64,000 bases of DNA from Paracoccus methylovorus (GCF_016919705.1 NZ_CP070371.1:463501-527500), one strand, 5' to 3'. Positions 9,853 through 19,879 are shown, numbered from the stretch's first letter. Made by a program: numbers and translations. Notes: generated by a model from the sequence alone, not told the origin.

Positions 9853-10700
9853 GCGTCGAGACCGCACGGGGCGGGTTCGAGGGGTCTTATCTGGGCGCCA
9901 ATGACCGGATCAGCCCGCAGGCGATCATGGAATGCAAGATCTGCTGGACCAGCTATGACCCGGCCGAGGGGGATGAATACCGGCAGGTTCTGCCCGGCAC
10001 GCCGTTCGCGGCCTTGCCCGCCGACTGGAAATGTCCCGGCTGCGACGCGCCGAAGCAACAGTTCATCGTGCGCGAGGATCCCGGCTCTGACGAGATGCGG
10101 ATCGCGGCCGAGATCGAGCGGCGCTGCGCCCGGCTGGTCGCCGACTTCCGCGAGGTCTTCAACGCAAAGATGCGCGACGTGCCGATCATCAATCAGGCGC
10201 TGCATGTCGAGGCGATGGCCTTTCGTCCCTGGCAGGGCGGCTTTCTGGGGGTGCTGATCGCGCCCTGGTTCATGAACCTGATCTGGCTGCCGGGCGAGGA
10301 TCAGGACTGGTCGGCCCTGAAGGCGGGCGAGAAAGAGGTGGTCGCCTTTCCCTCGGGCGAATATGAATTCATCCATAACAGCCGCGAGATGACCGGCCCT
10401 TACAAGGCCTGTTCGCTGTTCTCGCCGATGGCGGATTTCACCAGCCAGTTGCAGGCCGTCGAGGTCGCGCGCGCGGTGATGGTCGAGCTGTTCAAACCCG
10501 AAAACCGCGACGGGACCGACCGCGCCGCCGAGATTCGCGCCGCCCGCGAGGCCGAGCTTGCACCGCCGTCCGAGGCCGGACCGGCATCGGATGCACCGAT
10601 CCCCAATCCGCGCCCCACGCGCCGGGCGCTGCTGACCGGCGGGCTGGCCGCTGCTCCGGCAGAGGGCGACGATCCGGAGATATCCGGGGGCGTGGAATGA
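9849..10700 (+). CDS. hupJ: Rubredoxin-HupJ (HybE-like) fusion, hydrogenase assembly
   Basis: 283 residues. The N-terminal part is a rubredoxin domain with CKICWTSYDP and CPGCDAPKQQF (two CxxC pairs about 35 residues apart), equivalent to HupI. The rest is the HupJ/HybE chaperone-like domain (GFLGVLIAPWFMNLIWLPG). The C-terminal ~50 residues are Ala/Pro-rich and low complexity. In rhizobia HupI and HupJ are separate genes; here, as in R. capsulatus, they are fused. Family knowledge ties them to assembly of oxygen-exposed hydrogenase. Both ends overlap neighbours by 4 nt (ATGA). Confidence 0.88.
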   Translation: MSVETARGGFEGSYLGANDRISPQAIMECKICWTSYDPAEGDEYRQVLPGTPFAALPADWKCPGCDAPKQQFIVREDPGSDEMRIAAEIERRCARLVADFREVFNAKMRDVPIINQALHVEAMAFRPWQGGFLGVLIAPWFMNLIWLPGEDQDWSALKAGEKEVVAFPSGEYEFIHNSREMTGPYKACSLFSPMADFTSQLQAVEVARAVMVELFKPENRDGTDRAAEIRAAREAELAPPSEAGPASDAPIPNPRPTRRALLTGGLAAAPAEGDDPEISGGVE

Positions 10701-11599
10701 TCTCTGCCTCCGTCAGCTTTCGCCTTTTGCCCCGCGACGGAGGGCTTGCCCTTGCGCCGGGGGCGCAGGCGGGGCTGGCGGTGGATGCGCTGATGACGGG
10801 GCGCAGGGTGGATGAGGTCAGGCAGATGCTGCCCGCCCTGTTCGGCCTGTGCCGGTCCGTGCAGGAATGGGCTATGGCGCTGGCGCTTGGGCTGCCGCTG
10901 CCGCCCCTGGACGATCTGCGCCGCGACATGATCCGCGACCATCTGGCCAGGCTGTGCCTGCATCTGCCGCCGCAGCTTGGGCTAGCGCCCCTGGCGTTGC
11001 CGCAGGGCTGGCAGGCGGGGGGGCGCGCGCTGCGGGTGGCGCTTTTCGGGCAGGATGGCCTGCCCGGACCCGGTGATCTGGCCGCATGGAGCGCGGGCCC
11101 CGCGCCGCTTGCGCGCCTTGTCGCGGCGGTTCAGGGGCATTTCGCGCCGGGCGAGGCGGTCAGCGATCTGCCGGCGATGACGGATCCGTTCGGCGACGGC
11201 CTTGTCGAGAACAGCCTTGCCACACGCCATGCCGGACATCCGCTGCTGATGGCGGTGCGGGGCGCATATGGTCACGGGCCTCTGGTGCATCTGCTGGCCC
11301 GGCTGGTCGATCTCGACGCCCTGTCGCGCGGGGCTTTCCCGCCGCCCCGCCGGATGGCACAAGGGGCGGCGCTGGTGCCCTGTTCGCGTGGCTTCTGCGC
11401 GCTTGAACTGCGCGCGGCCGGCGGCATCGTGACCCGCTTTTCGCGCCGTACGCCCACCGATCACCTGCTGATGTCGGGCGGGCTGCTGGCGGCCAGCCTT
11501 GCGACACTTCCGCCAGACAAGGCTGATCGGGCGCCTTTGCTTGCCATGATCCTTGATCCCTGTATCCCTCTGCATCTGGAGGCCGGACCCCATGCATGA
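10697..11599 (+). CDS. hupK: HupK, large-subunit-like hydrogenase accessory protein
   Basis: 300-residue protein placed between hupJ and hypA exactly as HupK in R. capsulatus. HupK is distantly related to hydrogenase large subunits and has been proposed as a scaffold for cofactor assembly. The C-terminal portion ([40 protein letters not shown]) is the best conserved part. The CxxC nickel ligands of true large subunits are absent. Assignment rests mainly on gene order and this C-terminal block. It overlaps hupJ by 4 nt and hypA by 8 nt. Confidence 0.82.
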   Translation: MISASVSFRLLPRDGGLALAPGAQAGLAVDALMTGRRVDEVRQMLPALFGLCRSVQEWAMALALGLPLPPLDDLRRDMIRDHLARLCLHLPPQLGLAPLALPQGWQAGGRALRVALFGQDGLPGPGDLAAWSAGPAPLARLVAAVQGHFAPGEAVSDLPAMTDPFGDGLVENSLATRHAGHPLLMAVRGAYGHGPLVHLLARLVDLDALSRGAFPPPRRMAQGAALVPCSRGFCALELRAAGGIVTRFSRRTPTDHLLMSGGLLAASLATLPPDKADRAPLLAMILDPCIPLHLEAGPHA

Positions 11600-11933
11600 G
11601 ATGTCGCTTTGCGAAGGGATCCGCGGCATTGTAGAGGATCAGGCCCGCCGCCACGGTTTTTCCCGCGTGACCCGGATGCGGCTGGAAATCGGGCGCTTTG
11701 CCGGGGTGGAAAAGGCCGCGCTGAGCTTTGCCTTTGACGTGGTCATGCGCGGCAGCCCGGCCGAGGGCGCGGTCCTGGAAATGATCGACCTGCCGGGCCG
11801 GGCAATGTGTTTCGACTGTGCCGAACAGGTGGAATTGGACGACCGCCTGTCGCCCTGTCCCCTTTGTGGCGGTGGCAGGCTGATGCCCGAGACGGGGGAC
11901 GAAATGCGGATCAGGGATATGGAGGTGATCTGA
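11592..11933 (+). CDS. hypA: Nickel metallochaperone HypA
   Basis: 113-residue HypA, which delivers Ni2+ to the large subunit together with HypB. The N-terminal MHEMSL gives the nickel-binding Met-His-Glu, and the zinc site is formed by CFDC and CPLC (about residues 75-97). Length and layout are standard. The ATG at 11592 lies within the end of hupK and is supported by the invariant MHE start. The stop overlaps the hypB ATG (TGATG). Confidence 0.95.
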   Translation: MHEMSLCEGIRGIVEDQARRHGFSRVTRMRLEIGRFAGVEKAALSFAFDVVMRGSPAEGAVLEMIDLPGRAMCFDCAEQVELDDRLSPCPLCGGGRLMPETGDEMRIRDMEVI

Positions 11934-12853
11934 TGTGTGGGATTTGCGGTTGCGGCAGCACGGTGACGGTGGACGGGCGCGAGATCAGCCATGACGAGGC
12001 GCACCGGCTGGGCCTGGCCCATGAGCACGCGCAGGATCACAGCCATGGCCATGGGCACAGCCATGCCGCGAATGGTCACGCGCATGACCATGGTTCCGGC
12101 GATCACCACCACCATCATCACGACCATGCGCCGGGCCATGGTCACCATCACGACTACGGCGCGGGCGCGGCGGGTCTGTCGGTGCCGGGCCTGACGCAGC
12201 AGCGGCTGATCGAGGTCGAGACCTCGCTTCTGGCCCGCAATGACGGGTTGGCTGCGGGCAACCGGCGGGTACTTTCGGCGCTGCGAGCCTTTGCGGTCAA
12301 CCTTGTCTCATCGCCCGGTTCTGGCAAGACCACGTTGCTGTGCCGGACCATCTCGATGCTGGAAGGCCAACCGCTGGCGGTGATCGAGGGCGACCAGCAG
12401 ACCGAGAACGATGCCGACCGGATCCGCGCCACCGGCGCGCGGGCGGTGCAGGTCAATACCGGCAAGGGCTGCCATCTGGATGCGCAGATGGTGGGCGGTG
12501 CGATGGATGCGCTGCGGCTGGAACCGGCCTCGCTGCTGTTCATCGAAAATGTCGGCAATCTGGTCTGCCCCGCGGCTTTTGATCTGGGCGAGGATGCCAA
12601 GGTCGCGATCCTGTCGGTGACCGAGGGTGAAGACAAGCCCTTGAAATACCCTGATATGTTTACGGCCGCAAGGCTTGCCATCCTGAACAAGATCGACCTT
12701 GCCCCCCATTGCGATGCCGATCCCGAGGTCTATGAGGCCAACCTGCGGCGGGTGAACCCCGGCATAGACATCCTGCGCCTTTCGGCCCGCACCGGCGAGG
12801 GGATGCAGGCCTGGATCGACTGGCTGCGTGCCGGTCTGGCGACAAAGTCCTGA
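11933..12853 (+). CDS. hypB: GTPase HypB with long His-rich nickel-storage segment
   Basis: SIMIBI-class GTPase that powers nickel insertion and stores nickel. The product is 306 residues. It opens with MCGICGCG and then has a His-rich stretch (about residues 28-78) with some twenty His, including six in a row. The GTPase core follows: P-loop [40 protein letters not shown] and NKIDL. The His-rich part resembles HypB (nickelin) of rhizobia. Together with hupE it suggests growth under nickel limitation, an inference. hupR begins 3 bp after the stop. Confidence 0.95.
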   Translation: MCGICGCGSTVTVDGREISHDEAHRLGLAHEHAQDHSHGHGHSHAANGHAHDHGSGDHHHHHHDHAPGHGHHHDYGAGAAGLSVPGLTQQRLIEVETSLLARNDGLAAGNRRVLSALRAFAVNLVSSPGSGKTTLLCRTISMLEGQPLAVIEGDQQTENDADRIRATGARAVQVNTGKGCHLDAQMVGGAMDALRLEPASLLFIENVGNLVCPAAFDLGEDAKVAILSVTEGEDKPLKYPDMFTAARLAILNKIDLAPHCDADPEVYEANLRRVNPGIDILRLSARTGEGMQAWIDWLRAGLATKS

Positions 12854-12856
12854 GCC

Positions 12857-14338
12857 ATGCCCACGCCGCGCCCCTTTGTCCTGCTGGTGGATGACGAGCC
12901 GCATTCGCTTTCGGCGATGCGCATGGCGCTTGAGGATGAGTTTGAAATCCTGACCGCCCCGGATGCCGCCGCCGCCGCCCGGCTGATGGAAGAGGAATGG
13001 GTGCAGGTAGTGGTCTGCGACCAGCGGATGCCCGGCCAGACCGGGGTGGAGTTCCTGACCGGGCTGCGCGAGCGCTGGCCGGAAACGGTGCGGCTTCTGA
13101 TAACCGGCTATACCGATCCCTCGGCCATCGTCGATGCGATCAATCTTGCCGGCATCCATCAGTTCATCGCCAAGCCCTGGCATCCCGACCAGTTGCTGAT
13201 GGCGGTGCGCAATGCGGCGCAGCTTTTCCATCTTGCGCGCGAGAATGAACGTCTGGCGCTGGAGATGCGCCGGCTTGCCTCGACCTCCGAAACCCGGCTG
13301 GAAAAGCGCCGGCGGGCGTTGCGTCAGGGGCAGGGCTTCGACAGCGTGCTGCGTGCGCCCAACTCGCCCATGAACGCCACGGTTGATGCGGCGCGGCATT
13401 ATGCGGCCTTCGATGTGCCGGTGCTGCTGACGGGCGAGCAGGGCACCGGCAAGGAGCAGCTTGCGCAGGCGATGCATCTGGCCTCGCTGAGGGCGGACCG
13501 GCCCTTTTACGCGCTGGATCTGACCGGAATGCCCGATGAGCTGGTCATGGTCGAGCTGCTGGGCGCGCGGCGCGGGGCGGTGGCCGGGGGAACCAGCCGG
13601 ATCGGCCTGATTCAAAAGGCGGATCGCGGGACGCTGTATCTGTCGGGGATCGAGACCATCACGCCCGAATTGCAGCTTGTGCTTTTGCGCATCCTGTCCG
13701 GGCGCGGCTTCACGCCGGTCGGCGGGCAAGAGACGCTGACCAGCAATCTGCGCCTGATCGCCGGCGCCGGCACGGATTTGGCGGCTCTGGTCACCGAAGG
13801 GCGTTTTCGCGCCGACCTCTATTACGCTCTGGCGGTGGCCGAAATTGCGGTGCCGCCCCTGCGCGCTCGGCGCGGCGATATCGCCATGCTGGCCCAGCAC
13901 ATGCTGGCCGAGCTGGCGGCCCGTCATGGCAAGCTGGTGCATGGTTTTGACGGGCCCGCGCTGGAATTTCTGGAAAGTTACGACTGGCCCGGCAATCTGC
14001 GCGAATTGTCGAACGAGATCACCCGGATGCTGATCCTTGCGCAAGACAGCGTTCTGGGCGCCGATCTGATCTCTCGCCCGATCCTGCAGGGTCCGCCGGG
14101 TGAGGATGGCGCCGGCCGTCTGACCCAGGCGGTGCTTGCCGGCGTCGGCAGCCTGAAAGAGCGGGTCGAACTGATCGAAATGCGTATCCTGCGCGAGACG
14201 CTGACCCGCCATCGCTGGAACAAAAGCCGCGCGGCGGCCGAGCTGGGTGTGTCGCGGGTGGGCCTGCGCGCCAAGCTGGACCGCTATGGCGTCAAGGACC
14301 CGGCCGAGCGTCAGGCCACCCCGGAAGAGGAGGAATAG
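12857..14338 (+). CDS. hupR: Response regulator HupR, atypical NtrC-family activator
   Basis: Controls hupSL transcription in response to HupUV/HupT. The 493 residues comprise a receiver domain (LLVDDEP, phospho-Asp in [10 protein letters not shown], Lys in IAKPWHP), an AAA+-like central domain and a C-terminal Fis-type HTH ([20 protein letters not shown]). The central domain keeps a Walker A (GEQGTGKEQ) but has GAVAGG where sigma-54 activators have GAFTGA. Walker B is degenerate (GTLYLSGIE instead of GTLFLDEIG). R. capsulatus HupR is likewise sigma-70 dependent and binds DNA without ATP-driven remodelling, so loss of these motifs fits. Embedded between hypB and hypC, it is part of the operon it serves. 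Confidence 0.93.
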   Translation: MPTPRPFVLLVDDEPHSLSAMRMALEDEFEILTAPDAAAAARLMEEEWVQVVVCDQRMPGQTGVEFLTGLRERWPETVRLLITGYTDPSAIVDAINLAGIHQFIAKPWHPDQLLMAVRNAAQLFHLARENERLALEMRRLASTSETRLEKRRRALRQGQGFDSVLRAPNSPMNATVDAARHYAAFDVPVLLTGEQGTGKEQLAQAMHLASLRADRPFYALDLTGMPDELVMVELLGARRGAVAGGTSRIGLIQKADRGTLYLSGIETITPELQLVLLRILSGRGFTPVGGQETLTSNLRLIAGAGTDLAALVTEGRFRADLYYALAVAEIAVPPLRARRGDIAMLAQHMLAELAARHGKLVHGFDGPALEFLESYDWPGNLRELSNEITRMLILAQDSVLGADLISRPILQGPPGEDGAGRLTQAVLAGVGSLKERVELIEMRILRETLTRHRWNKSRAAAELGVSRVGLRAKLDRYGVKDPAERQATPEEEE

Positions 14339-14340
14339 CC

Positions 14341-14625
14341 ATGTGTCTGGGAATTCCCGGTCGCATCATCGCCATGACCGATCCCGCGCGGATGATGGCC
14401 ATGGCCGAGGTCTCGGGCGTGCGCCGCGAGGTCAATATCGCCTGCGTGGCCGAGGGGCCGCCCGAGGGGCTGATCGGCCGCTGGGTGCTGATCCATGTCG
14501 GTTTCGCCATGAGCCTGATCGACGAGGACGAGGCGGCGCGCACGCTGGCCGCGCTGCATGAACTGGGCGAGGCGCAAGAGGCGCTTGAACAGATGGCCGA
14601 AGCCGACCGGGAGATGGCACGATGA
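14341..14625 (+). CDS. hypC: Hydrogenase maturation chaperone HypC
   Basis: 94-residue HypC with the MCLGIPG signature; Cys2 holds the Fe(CN)2CO unit with HypD and passes it to the large subunit. Typical length. It is a paralogue of HupF in this window. Starts 2 bp after hupR and overlaps hypD by 4 nt (ATGA). Confidence 0.95.
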   Translation: MCLGIPGRIIAMTDPARMMAMAEVSGVRREVNIACVAEGPPEGLIGRWVLIHVGFAMSLIDEDEAARTLAALHELGEAQEALEQMAEADREMAR

Positions 14626-15758
14626 AATTCGCTTCGGAATTCCGCGATCCCAAGGCGGCGCGCGCGCTGCTGGCCGCGATTGCCCGCCGCGCCGAGCAGA
14701 TCGGCGCCAGCCGCGAAAAGCCGGTGCATATCATGGAGATCTGCGGCGGCCACACCCATTCGATCTTTCGCTATGGTCTGGACAAACTGGTGCATGAGGG
14801 CGTGGAATTCATCCACGGCCCCGGCTGTCCGGTTTGCGTTCTGCCGCGTGCGCGGATCGATGAATCCATCCAGATTGCCAGGCGTCCGGGCGTCATCTTC
14901 ACCACCTTTGGCGATGCGATGAGGGTGCCGGGCCGGTCGCAATCGCTGTTGCAGGCGCGGGCGGCGGGGGCGGATATCCGCATGGTCTATTCGCCGCTGG
15001 ATGCCCTGGCTCTGGCCCGGAAATACCCCGAACGCGACGTGGTGTTCTTTGGTCTGGGCTTCGAGACGACGACCCCTTCGACCGCGCTGGCCATCCAGCA
15101 GGCCGCGCGGGAAGGGTTGGGCAATTTCAGCGTCTTCTGCAACCATATCACCGTGCCCGAACCCATCCACGCCCTGCTGAAGGATCCGCATATGGTGCTG
15201 GACGGGTTCATCGGGCCGGGTCATGTCTCGATGGTCATCGGCGTGCATCCCTATGATTTCATTGCCCGGGACTTCCAGAAACCGCTTGTCGTCGCAGGTT
15301 TCGAGCCGACCGATCTTCTGCAATCGGTGCTGATTGTGCTGGACCAGATCGCCGAGGGGCGCGCCGAGGTCGAAAACCAATATGCCCGCGTGGTCCCCGA
15401 GGAGGGCAATCCGGTTAGTCTGGCCGCCATTGCCGATGTCTATGAACGGCGCCCCAGCTTTGAATGGCGCGGTCTGGGCGAGATCGACGCCAGCGGATTG
15501 CGCATCCGCCCGAAATACGCAGCCTTCGACGCCGAGGAAAAATTCGGCATCGGCTATGCGGTGGCGCGCAATCCCGCACCCGAACCCGAGGGCTGTGCCT
15601 GTGGCGCCGTCATGACGGGGCGGGTCAAACCTACGGCCTGCCCGCATTTCGGCAAGGGCTGCACGCCAGAGATGCCGCTGGGGGCGCTGATGGTCAGTTC
15701 GGAAGGGGCCTGTGCGGCCTATTGGCAATATGGCGGTGCGCGGGTTGCAGCGGAATAG
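14622..15758 (+). CDS. hypD: Fe(CN)2CO assembly protein HypD
   Basis: 378-residue HypD, the [4Fe-4S] scaffold on which Fe receives its CN and CO ligands with HypC and HypE. Family blocks are present: EICGGHTHSIFRYG, HGPGCPVCVLP, GFETTTPSTALAI and, near the C terminus, the clustered cysteines CACGAV and CPHFGKGCTP that bind the cluster. Length and motifs are complete, so it should be functional. Overlaps hypC by 4 nt; hypE starts 12 bp downstream. Confidence 0.96.
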   Translation: MKFASEFRDPKAARALLAAIARRAEQIGASREKPVHIMEICGGHTHSIFRYGLDKLVHEGVEFIHGPGCPVCVLPRARIDESIQIARRPGVIFTTFGDAMRVPGRSQSLLQARAAGADIRMVYSPLDALALARKYPERDVVFFGLGFETTTPSTALAIQQAAREGLGNFSVFCNHITVPEPIHALLKDPHMVLDGFIGPGHVSMVIGVHPYDFIARDFQKPLVVAGFEPTDLLQSVLIVLDQIAEGRAEVENQYARVVPEEGNPVSLAAIADVYERRPSFEWRGLGEIDASGLRIRPKYAAFDAEEKFGIGYAVARNPAPEPEGCACGAVMTGRVKPTACPHFGKGCTPEMPLGALMVSSEGACAAYWQYGGARVAAE

Positions 15759-15770
15759 GGCGGGCAGAAC

Positions 15771-16826
15771 ATGAACGCAATGGCTTTTGGAACCCTGCGC
15801 GACAGCCATGTGACCCTGTCGCATGGCGGTGGCGGCAAGGCGATGGCCGATCTGATCGAGACCGTCTTTTTTCCCGCCTTCGGCCCCGGATCGGGCGAGG
15901 ATCAGGCGCGGCTGACGGCGGATGCGCTGTGTGAACCCGGCGCGCGGCTGGCCTTGACCACCGACAGTTTCGTGGTCACGCCGCTGGAATTTCCCGGCGG
16001 CGATATCGGCAAGCTGGCGGTCTGCGGCACGGTGAACGATCTGGCCGTCGGCGGGGCACGACCGCTGTGGCTGTCGGCGGCGTTCATTATCGAGGAAGGC
16101 TGCGAGATTGCGCTGTTGCAGCGCGTGGTCGCCTCGATGGCGCGTGAGGCGGCGCTGGCCGGGGTGCGGATCGTGACCGGCGACACCAAGGTCGTCGGGC
16201 GCGGATCGGCGGACGGGGTGTTCGTCACCACCTCGGGCGTCGGCGTGATCCCGGCGGGGCGCGATCTGGTTGCGGCGCGGATCAGGCCGGGCGATGTCGT
16301 GCTGGTCAATGGCGTGCTGGGCGATCATGGCGCGGCCATTCTGGCGGCGCGCGGCGATCTGGCGCTGTCGACGGATCTGGTCTCGGACTGTCAGGGGCTT
16401 GGGCATCTGATGGAGGCGGTGCTGGCCGCCGCCCCCGGCACCCGAGCCGCCCGCGATGCGACCCGCGGAGGGCTTGCCGCGGCGCTGAATGAAATGGCGC
16501 TGGCGGCAGGATGCGGCATCGAAATCAGGGAAGATGCGCTGCCCCTGCGCCCCGAGGTGCGCGGGGTCTGCGAAATTCTTGGCCTTGATCCGCTCTATCT
16601 TGCCAATGAGGGAACCTTGGTCCTGTTCGTGCCCGAGGCCGAGGCTGAGGCTGCGCTGTGCGCGATGCGTTCCCGCCCCGAAGGGCAGGGCGCCGCAATC
16701 ATCGGCCGCGCCGTCGCCGCATCCGAGGGGGGCGCCCATACGGCCCGTGTGCAGATGGTGACCTCCTTTGGCGGGCGCCGCATCGTCGACCGCCTCGTGG
16801 GCGAACAACTGCCGCGGATCTGCTGA
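15771..16826 (+). CDS. hypE: Carbamoyl dehydratase HypE
   Basis: 351-residue HypE dehydrates the thiocarboxamide on its C-terminal Cys (formed with HypF) to a thiocyanate and donates CN to HypD-bound iron. The glycine-rich ATP-binding segment LSHGGGGKAM is near residue 20, TRGGLAAALNEMA is mid-protein, and the required C-terminal Cys is present (LPRIC end). It is the last gene of the hydrogenase locus. No clear hairpin terminator was seen directly after it. Confidence 0.96.
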   Translation: MNAMAFGTLRDSHVTLSHGGGGKAMADLIETVFFPAFGPGSGEDQARLTADALCEPGARLALTTDSFVVTPLEFPGGDIGKLAVCGTVNDLAVGGARPLWLSAAFIIEEGCEIALLQRVVASMAREAALAGVRIVTGDTKVVGRGSADGVFVTTSGVGVIPAGRDLVAARIRPGDVVLVNGVLGDHGAAILAARGDLALSTDLVSDCQGLGHLMEAVLAAAPGTRAARDATRGGLAAALNEMALAAGCGIEIREDALPLRPEVRGVCEILGLDPLYLANEGTLVLFVPEAEAEAALCAMRSRPEGQGAAIIGRAVAASEGGAHTARVQMVTSFGGRRIVDRLVGEQLPRIC

Positions 16827-17474
16827 AACGGACCCTTGCCGGCTTTGCGCGACCTCGGCAGCCCGGACGGGGTGCAGCGAGCCTGTTTCGTCATATTTGG
16901 CCGCTTTTGCACCGAGGAGAAAACCCTGCACCAACATAGGCGTAAAACCGTATGTCCTTTTTCGGCTGAACTGTGGCGGGTGGTCGCCCTGCATTGGCTG
17001 CTTTCAAAGAGAGCTACTCGATAGGCTCCGCCTCAAGCCAGGAGGATTAACCATGCAGGGGAATAGCGAACATTCCATCGGATTGAATGTTTCGAAGAAT
17101 AACCACGTCATTGCAGTGGCCGAGGGTGGTCGGGGCGTGTATGGATGTATATGGACCTCGCCTGATTGCAACGGTCTGGTTGGCTCTGGTTCAGAACTCG
17201 CCATTGCGGACGTATATCCGGCTTCTGTGAACGGCCCGATCCTTCGTCGCCGCGAGCCCCGATGGATTTCCGCGCGCTTCCTCCTCAATGCCCCCGTGAC
17301 ATCGGCCTCCGCCGTGCCGGTTTGGGGAAGCTGCATTGCAGCGATCGATAACGTGACCAATGACCGTTTTGGGCCGGGTCGGTGCGTCGGATACAACGTT
17401 GCGGCACGATGCTGCCGAGAGCGCACTGGTTTGCCGCCCTCGGTCCATGGCGAGGCGCATCCGCCAACCGCAGA
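16827..17474. other. 648-bp gene-free segment after hypE
   Basis: Apart from the IS110-like fragment listed separately, I recognise no coding sequence on either strand. Codon use in the open frames is not convincing. The first ~200 bp are GC-rich and the middle is of more even composition, as expected for a boundary between the hyp operon and later-acquired DNA. Confidence 0.4.
17053..17145 (+). pseudogene. Possible IS110-family transposase N-terminal remnant
   Basis: A well-placed AGGAGG (17040-17045) precedes ATG 17053. The first ~31 residues (including SIGLNVSKNNHVIAVAEGG) resemble the first beta strand of IS110-type DEDD transposases (usual form IGLDVSK...VAVAEGG), with Asn in place of the catalytic Asp. 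Similarity stops at about 17145 and the rest of the transposase is absent. The call rests on this short stretch only. Confidence 0.35.
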
Positions 17475-18512
17475 TCATGCGGGGCTGCGCGTGGTCGCGG
17501 AGGGTGCCGGTGACGCGGGCAGGACGCGCCGGAGGATGTCGGCAAGGGTGACGACACCGGTGATCTGATCCCCGTTCATCACCACTGCCAGCTGCACGCT
17601 TGCGGAACGCATGCTCGCCAGTGCCTCGTAGATCGGTGTGCCGGCCTTCAGGGTAAAGGCGGGCCGTGCCACGCTTGCAGCCGGGGCCGTATCGGGTTTG
17701 AGCAGCAAATCGCGCACATGGATCACCCGCGGCGCGCCACCGCCATTGGTCAGAAGGCGCATGTGGGCCGTCCGGGAGGCGATGTCACGCACCTTCGCCA
17801 CCGTCGCCTCCGGTTTGACCCTGGTGACGGTCTGCCCCGCCGAGATGATGCTTTCGACCGGCATCGTGCCCAGATCGATCAAGCCGGAAAGCTGGCGTCG
17901 CAAGCCCGGCTCCAGCGTGCCGACATCGGCTGAATGCTCGACAAGCTGCCGGATCGTGGCAGCGTCCTGACCGCCCACCGCTGCGCTCTCGACCGGCTCT
18001 ACGCCGCTCGCCCGCACCAACCTGTTGGCGATGACATTGATCCAGTGCAGCACAGGACGCAGTGGCCAGATATAGGCGCGAGCAAGAACGCCGACCGCCA
18101 TCGCCGACCTTTCGGGATTGGCGATAGCCCAGGACTTGGGTGCCATCTCGCCCACGACCAGATGGAGGAAGGTGACCAGCAAGAGCGACAGAAAGAACGA
18201 GGCGCTCTCGGCGATCCAGCCCGGCGCCCCCCATTCGAGGAGCAGCGGCCCGAGAGCGTAGTGGACTGCAGGCTTGGTGATCGCGCCAAGGACAAAGGTG
18301 GTGATCGTGATGCCAAGTTGAGCGCCCGCCAGCATCAGGGTCAGATCATTCATGCCGCGTAGCGCAGCACGGGCCGAAGGGCTGGTGGGGGCGCGTTCTT
18401 CCAGCCGGTGGCGGCGCGCACCAAGCAGGGCAAATTCAATGATCACGAAAAAGGCGCTGAGTATGATCAGGGCAATCGTGGCCAAGGTGACGAAAAGCGG
18501 ATTGGTCATCAT
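17475..18512 (-). CDS. DUF21/CBS-domain membrane protein (CorC/HlyC-CNNM type)
   Basis: 345 residues: an N-terminal DUF21 membrane domain with 3-4 hydrophobic segments (LATIALIILSAFFVIIEFALLGARR at the start, FFLSLLLVTFLHLVVGEMAPKSW) and a C-terminal CBS pair (about residues 210-335, ending GVVTLADILRRVLP). Proteins of this type are linked to Mg2+/Co2+ efflux or tolerance. It lacks the extra C-terminal transporter-associated domain of its neighbour. Its start overlaps the stop of the upstream gene by 4 nt, so the two are translationally coupled and may form a hetero-oligomer (inference). Confidence 0.85.
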   Translation of the reverse strand: MMTNPLFVTLATIALIILSAFFVIIEFALLGARRHRLEERAPTSPSARAALRGMNDLTLMLAGAQLGITITTFVLGAITKPAVHYALGPLLLEWGAPGWIAESASFFLSLLLVTFLHLVVGEMAPKSWAIANPERSAMAVGVLARAYIWPLRPVLHWINVIANRLVRASGVEPVESAAVGGQDAATIRQLVEHSADVGTLEPGLRRQLSGLIDLGTMPVESIISAGQTVTRVKPEATVAKVRDIASRTAHMRLLTNGGGAPRVIHVRDLLLKPDTAPAASVARPAFTLKAGTPIYEALASMRSASVQLAVVMNGDQITGVVTLADILRRVLPASPAPSATTRSPA

Positions 18513-19879
18513 TGGTCTTGCTCCTGCTCATCCACGAGTTTGACGCGCACAAGGGTTGGCACATGGCGCGCGATGCGCAGAACATTCACCTCAAGGCGGC
18601 GACGCAGGGGGGCATCCGATACCACATCGGCACCGTCGGCCGGCAGATCAACGAGGATCGTGTCGGCCTTGGTGGGCAGGCGCCCCAACTGCGCGATGAG
18701 CAGGCCCGAGATCGTCTCGAAATCGCCGCGGGGCAGATCGTGGTTCACCGCGCGCTCCACCTCGTCGAGGTGAACATCGCCTTCCATCACCCAGACGCCC
18801 TCGTCCTCTTCGCGTAGCGGCTGGATGGCGTTTTTGTCGAATTCGTCGGTGATCTCGCCCACGACCTCCATGGCGATGTCCTCGATGGTGAGGACGCCGG
18901 AAAATCCACCGTATTCGTCGATGACGCAAACCATCTTGTTGCCGGATTTGACCAGTGTCTCAAGCGCCGCCGGCAGCGGCATCAGCGTCGGCACAATAGC
19001 GACCGGCCGCATCACCGTGGCCGCCGTGGCTTCCAGTTGCTCGGCATTCACCTTTGGAAGAATATCGGCCAGATGCACGACGCCAACCGGCACGTCATCA
19101 TCGTCAATGACCGGATAGCGCGTGTGGCCATGCGCCATCATCTCGCGCAGTTCCGCGATGGTGGTATCGGGGTCGACCCAGTCCGCCTGCGCTCGCGGGA
19201 CCATCGCATGTTCGGCATCCCGGTGGGGGAAGTCTAGGATCCGGTCCATCATGAGCGACAGCTCGACCGGAAGATCGCCGCTTTCGCGGGAGTCCGCGAT
19301 GATATGGGGCAGGTCCTTGGCCGAGGCGCTGACGTCGAGGTCATGCACTGGCTCGATCCGTAAAAGCCGCAGGAACAGGTTTGCCGCCTTGTCGAAGAAG
19401 GTGATCAGCCAGCCGAAGAGCGACAGATAGGTCGTCGTCGAGGCCGCCAGTGCCTTGGCCATAGGTTCTGAATTCGCAATGGCCAGGTTCTTGGGGTAAA
19501 GTTCGCCAAAGATCATCTGGACGATGGTGGCGAAGAGCAACGCAAGGATCGTCCCAACGCTGATCCCTATCGATTCGGGAATGCCAACACCGCCCAGCAG
19601 CATGCCCAGGGATTTGCCGACCAAGGGCTCGGCGACATAGCCGACCATCAGCCCCGTCACCGTGATGCCGAGCTGAGCGCCCGAGAGCATGAAGCTGGTG
19701 CGCTTCGTGACGGCAAGGGCGCGCTTTGCAGCCAAATCGCCACTTGCGGCCTGCGCGGCGAGACGGGTGCGGTCAACCGCCATATAGGCAAATTCCTGGG
19801 CAACGAAGTAGGCGCCGGCTGCGATGATAACGAGGATTACGAGCAGGCCAGCAAGCAGAAGTAAGAGCGGTTCAAGCAT
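18509..19879 (-). CDS. DUF21/CBS/transporter-associated (CorC/HlyC) protein
   Basis: 456 residues, first gene of a two-gene - strand operon. It has a DUF21 membrane domain (MLEPLLLLLAGLLVILVIIAAG; later IGISVGTILALLFATIVQMIFGELYPK), two CBS domains (about residues 215-340, with YPVIDDDDVPVGVVHLADIL and MVCVIDEYGGFSGVLTIEDI), and a C-terminal CorC_HlyC domain (WVMEGDVHLDEVERAV...TISGLLIAQLGRLP). Family role: divalent-cation homeostasis, probably Mg2+. The GELYPK block is the DUF21 signature. Confidence 0.88.
   Translation of the reverse strand: MLEPLLLLLAGLLVILVIIAAGAYFVAQEFAYMAVDRTRLAAQAASGDLAAKRALAVTKRTSFMLSGAQLGITVTGLMVGYVAEPLVGKSLGMLLGGVGIPESIGISVGTILALLFATIVQMIFGELYPKNLAIANSEPMAKALAASTTTYLSLFGWLITFFDKAANLFLRLLRIEPVHDLDVSASAKDLPHIIADSRESGDLPVELSLMMDRILDFPHRDAEHAMVPRAQADWVDPDTTIAELREMMAHGHTRYPVIDDDDVPVGVVHLADILPKVNAEQLEATAATVMRPVAIVPTLMPLPAALETLVKSGNKMVCVIDEYGGFSGVLTIEDIAMEVVGEITDEFDKNAIQPLREEDEGVWVMEGDVHLDEVERAVNHDLPRGDFETISGLLIAQLGRLPTKADTILVDLPADGADVVSDAPLRRRLEVNVLRIARHVPTLVRVKLVDEQEQDQ

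Noticed and set aside
14292..16994. A 900-codon open frame antisense to hypC-hypD-hypE, and similar long antisense frames over hypF, hupR, traG and trbE
   Set aside because: High-GC codon bias keeps antisense frames open. Their translations are Arg/Gly/Gln/His-rich without domains, while the + strand genes have complete family motifs.
16768..17568. A + strand frame of about 266 codons after hypE
   Set aside because: It overlaps the end of hypE and the DUF21 gene, has no consistent protein character, and contains only the short IS110-like stretch listed as a remnant.
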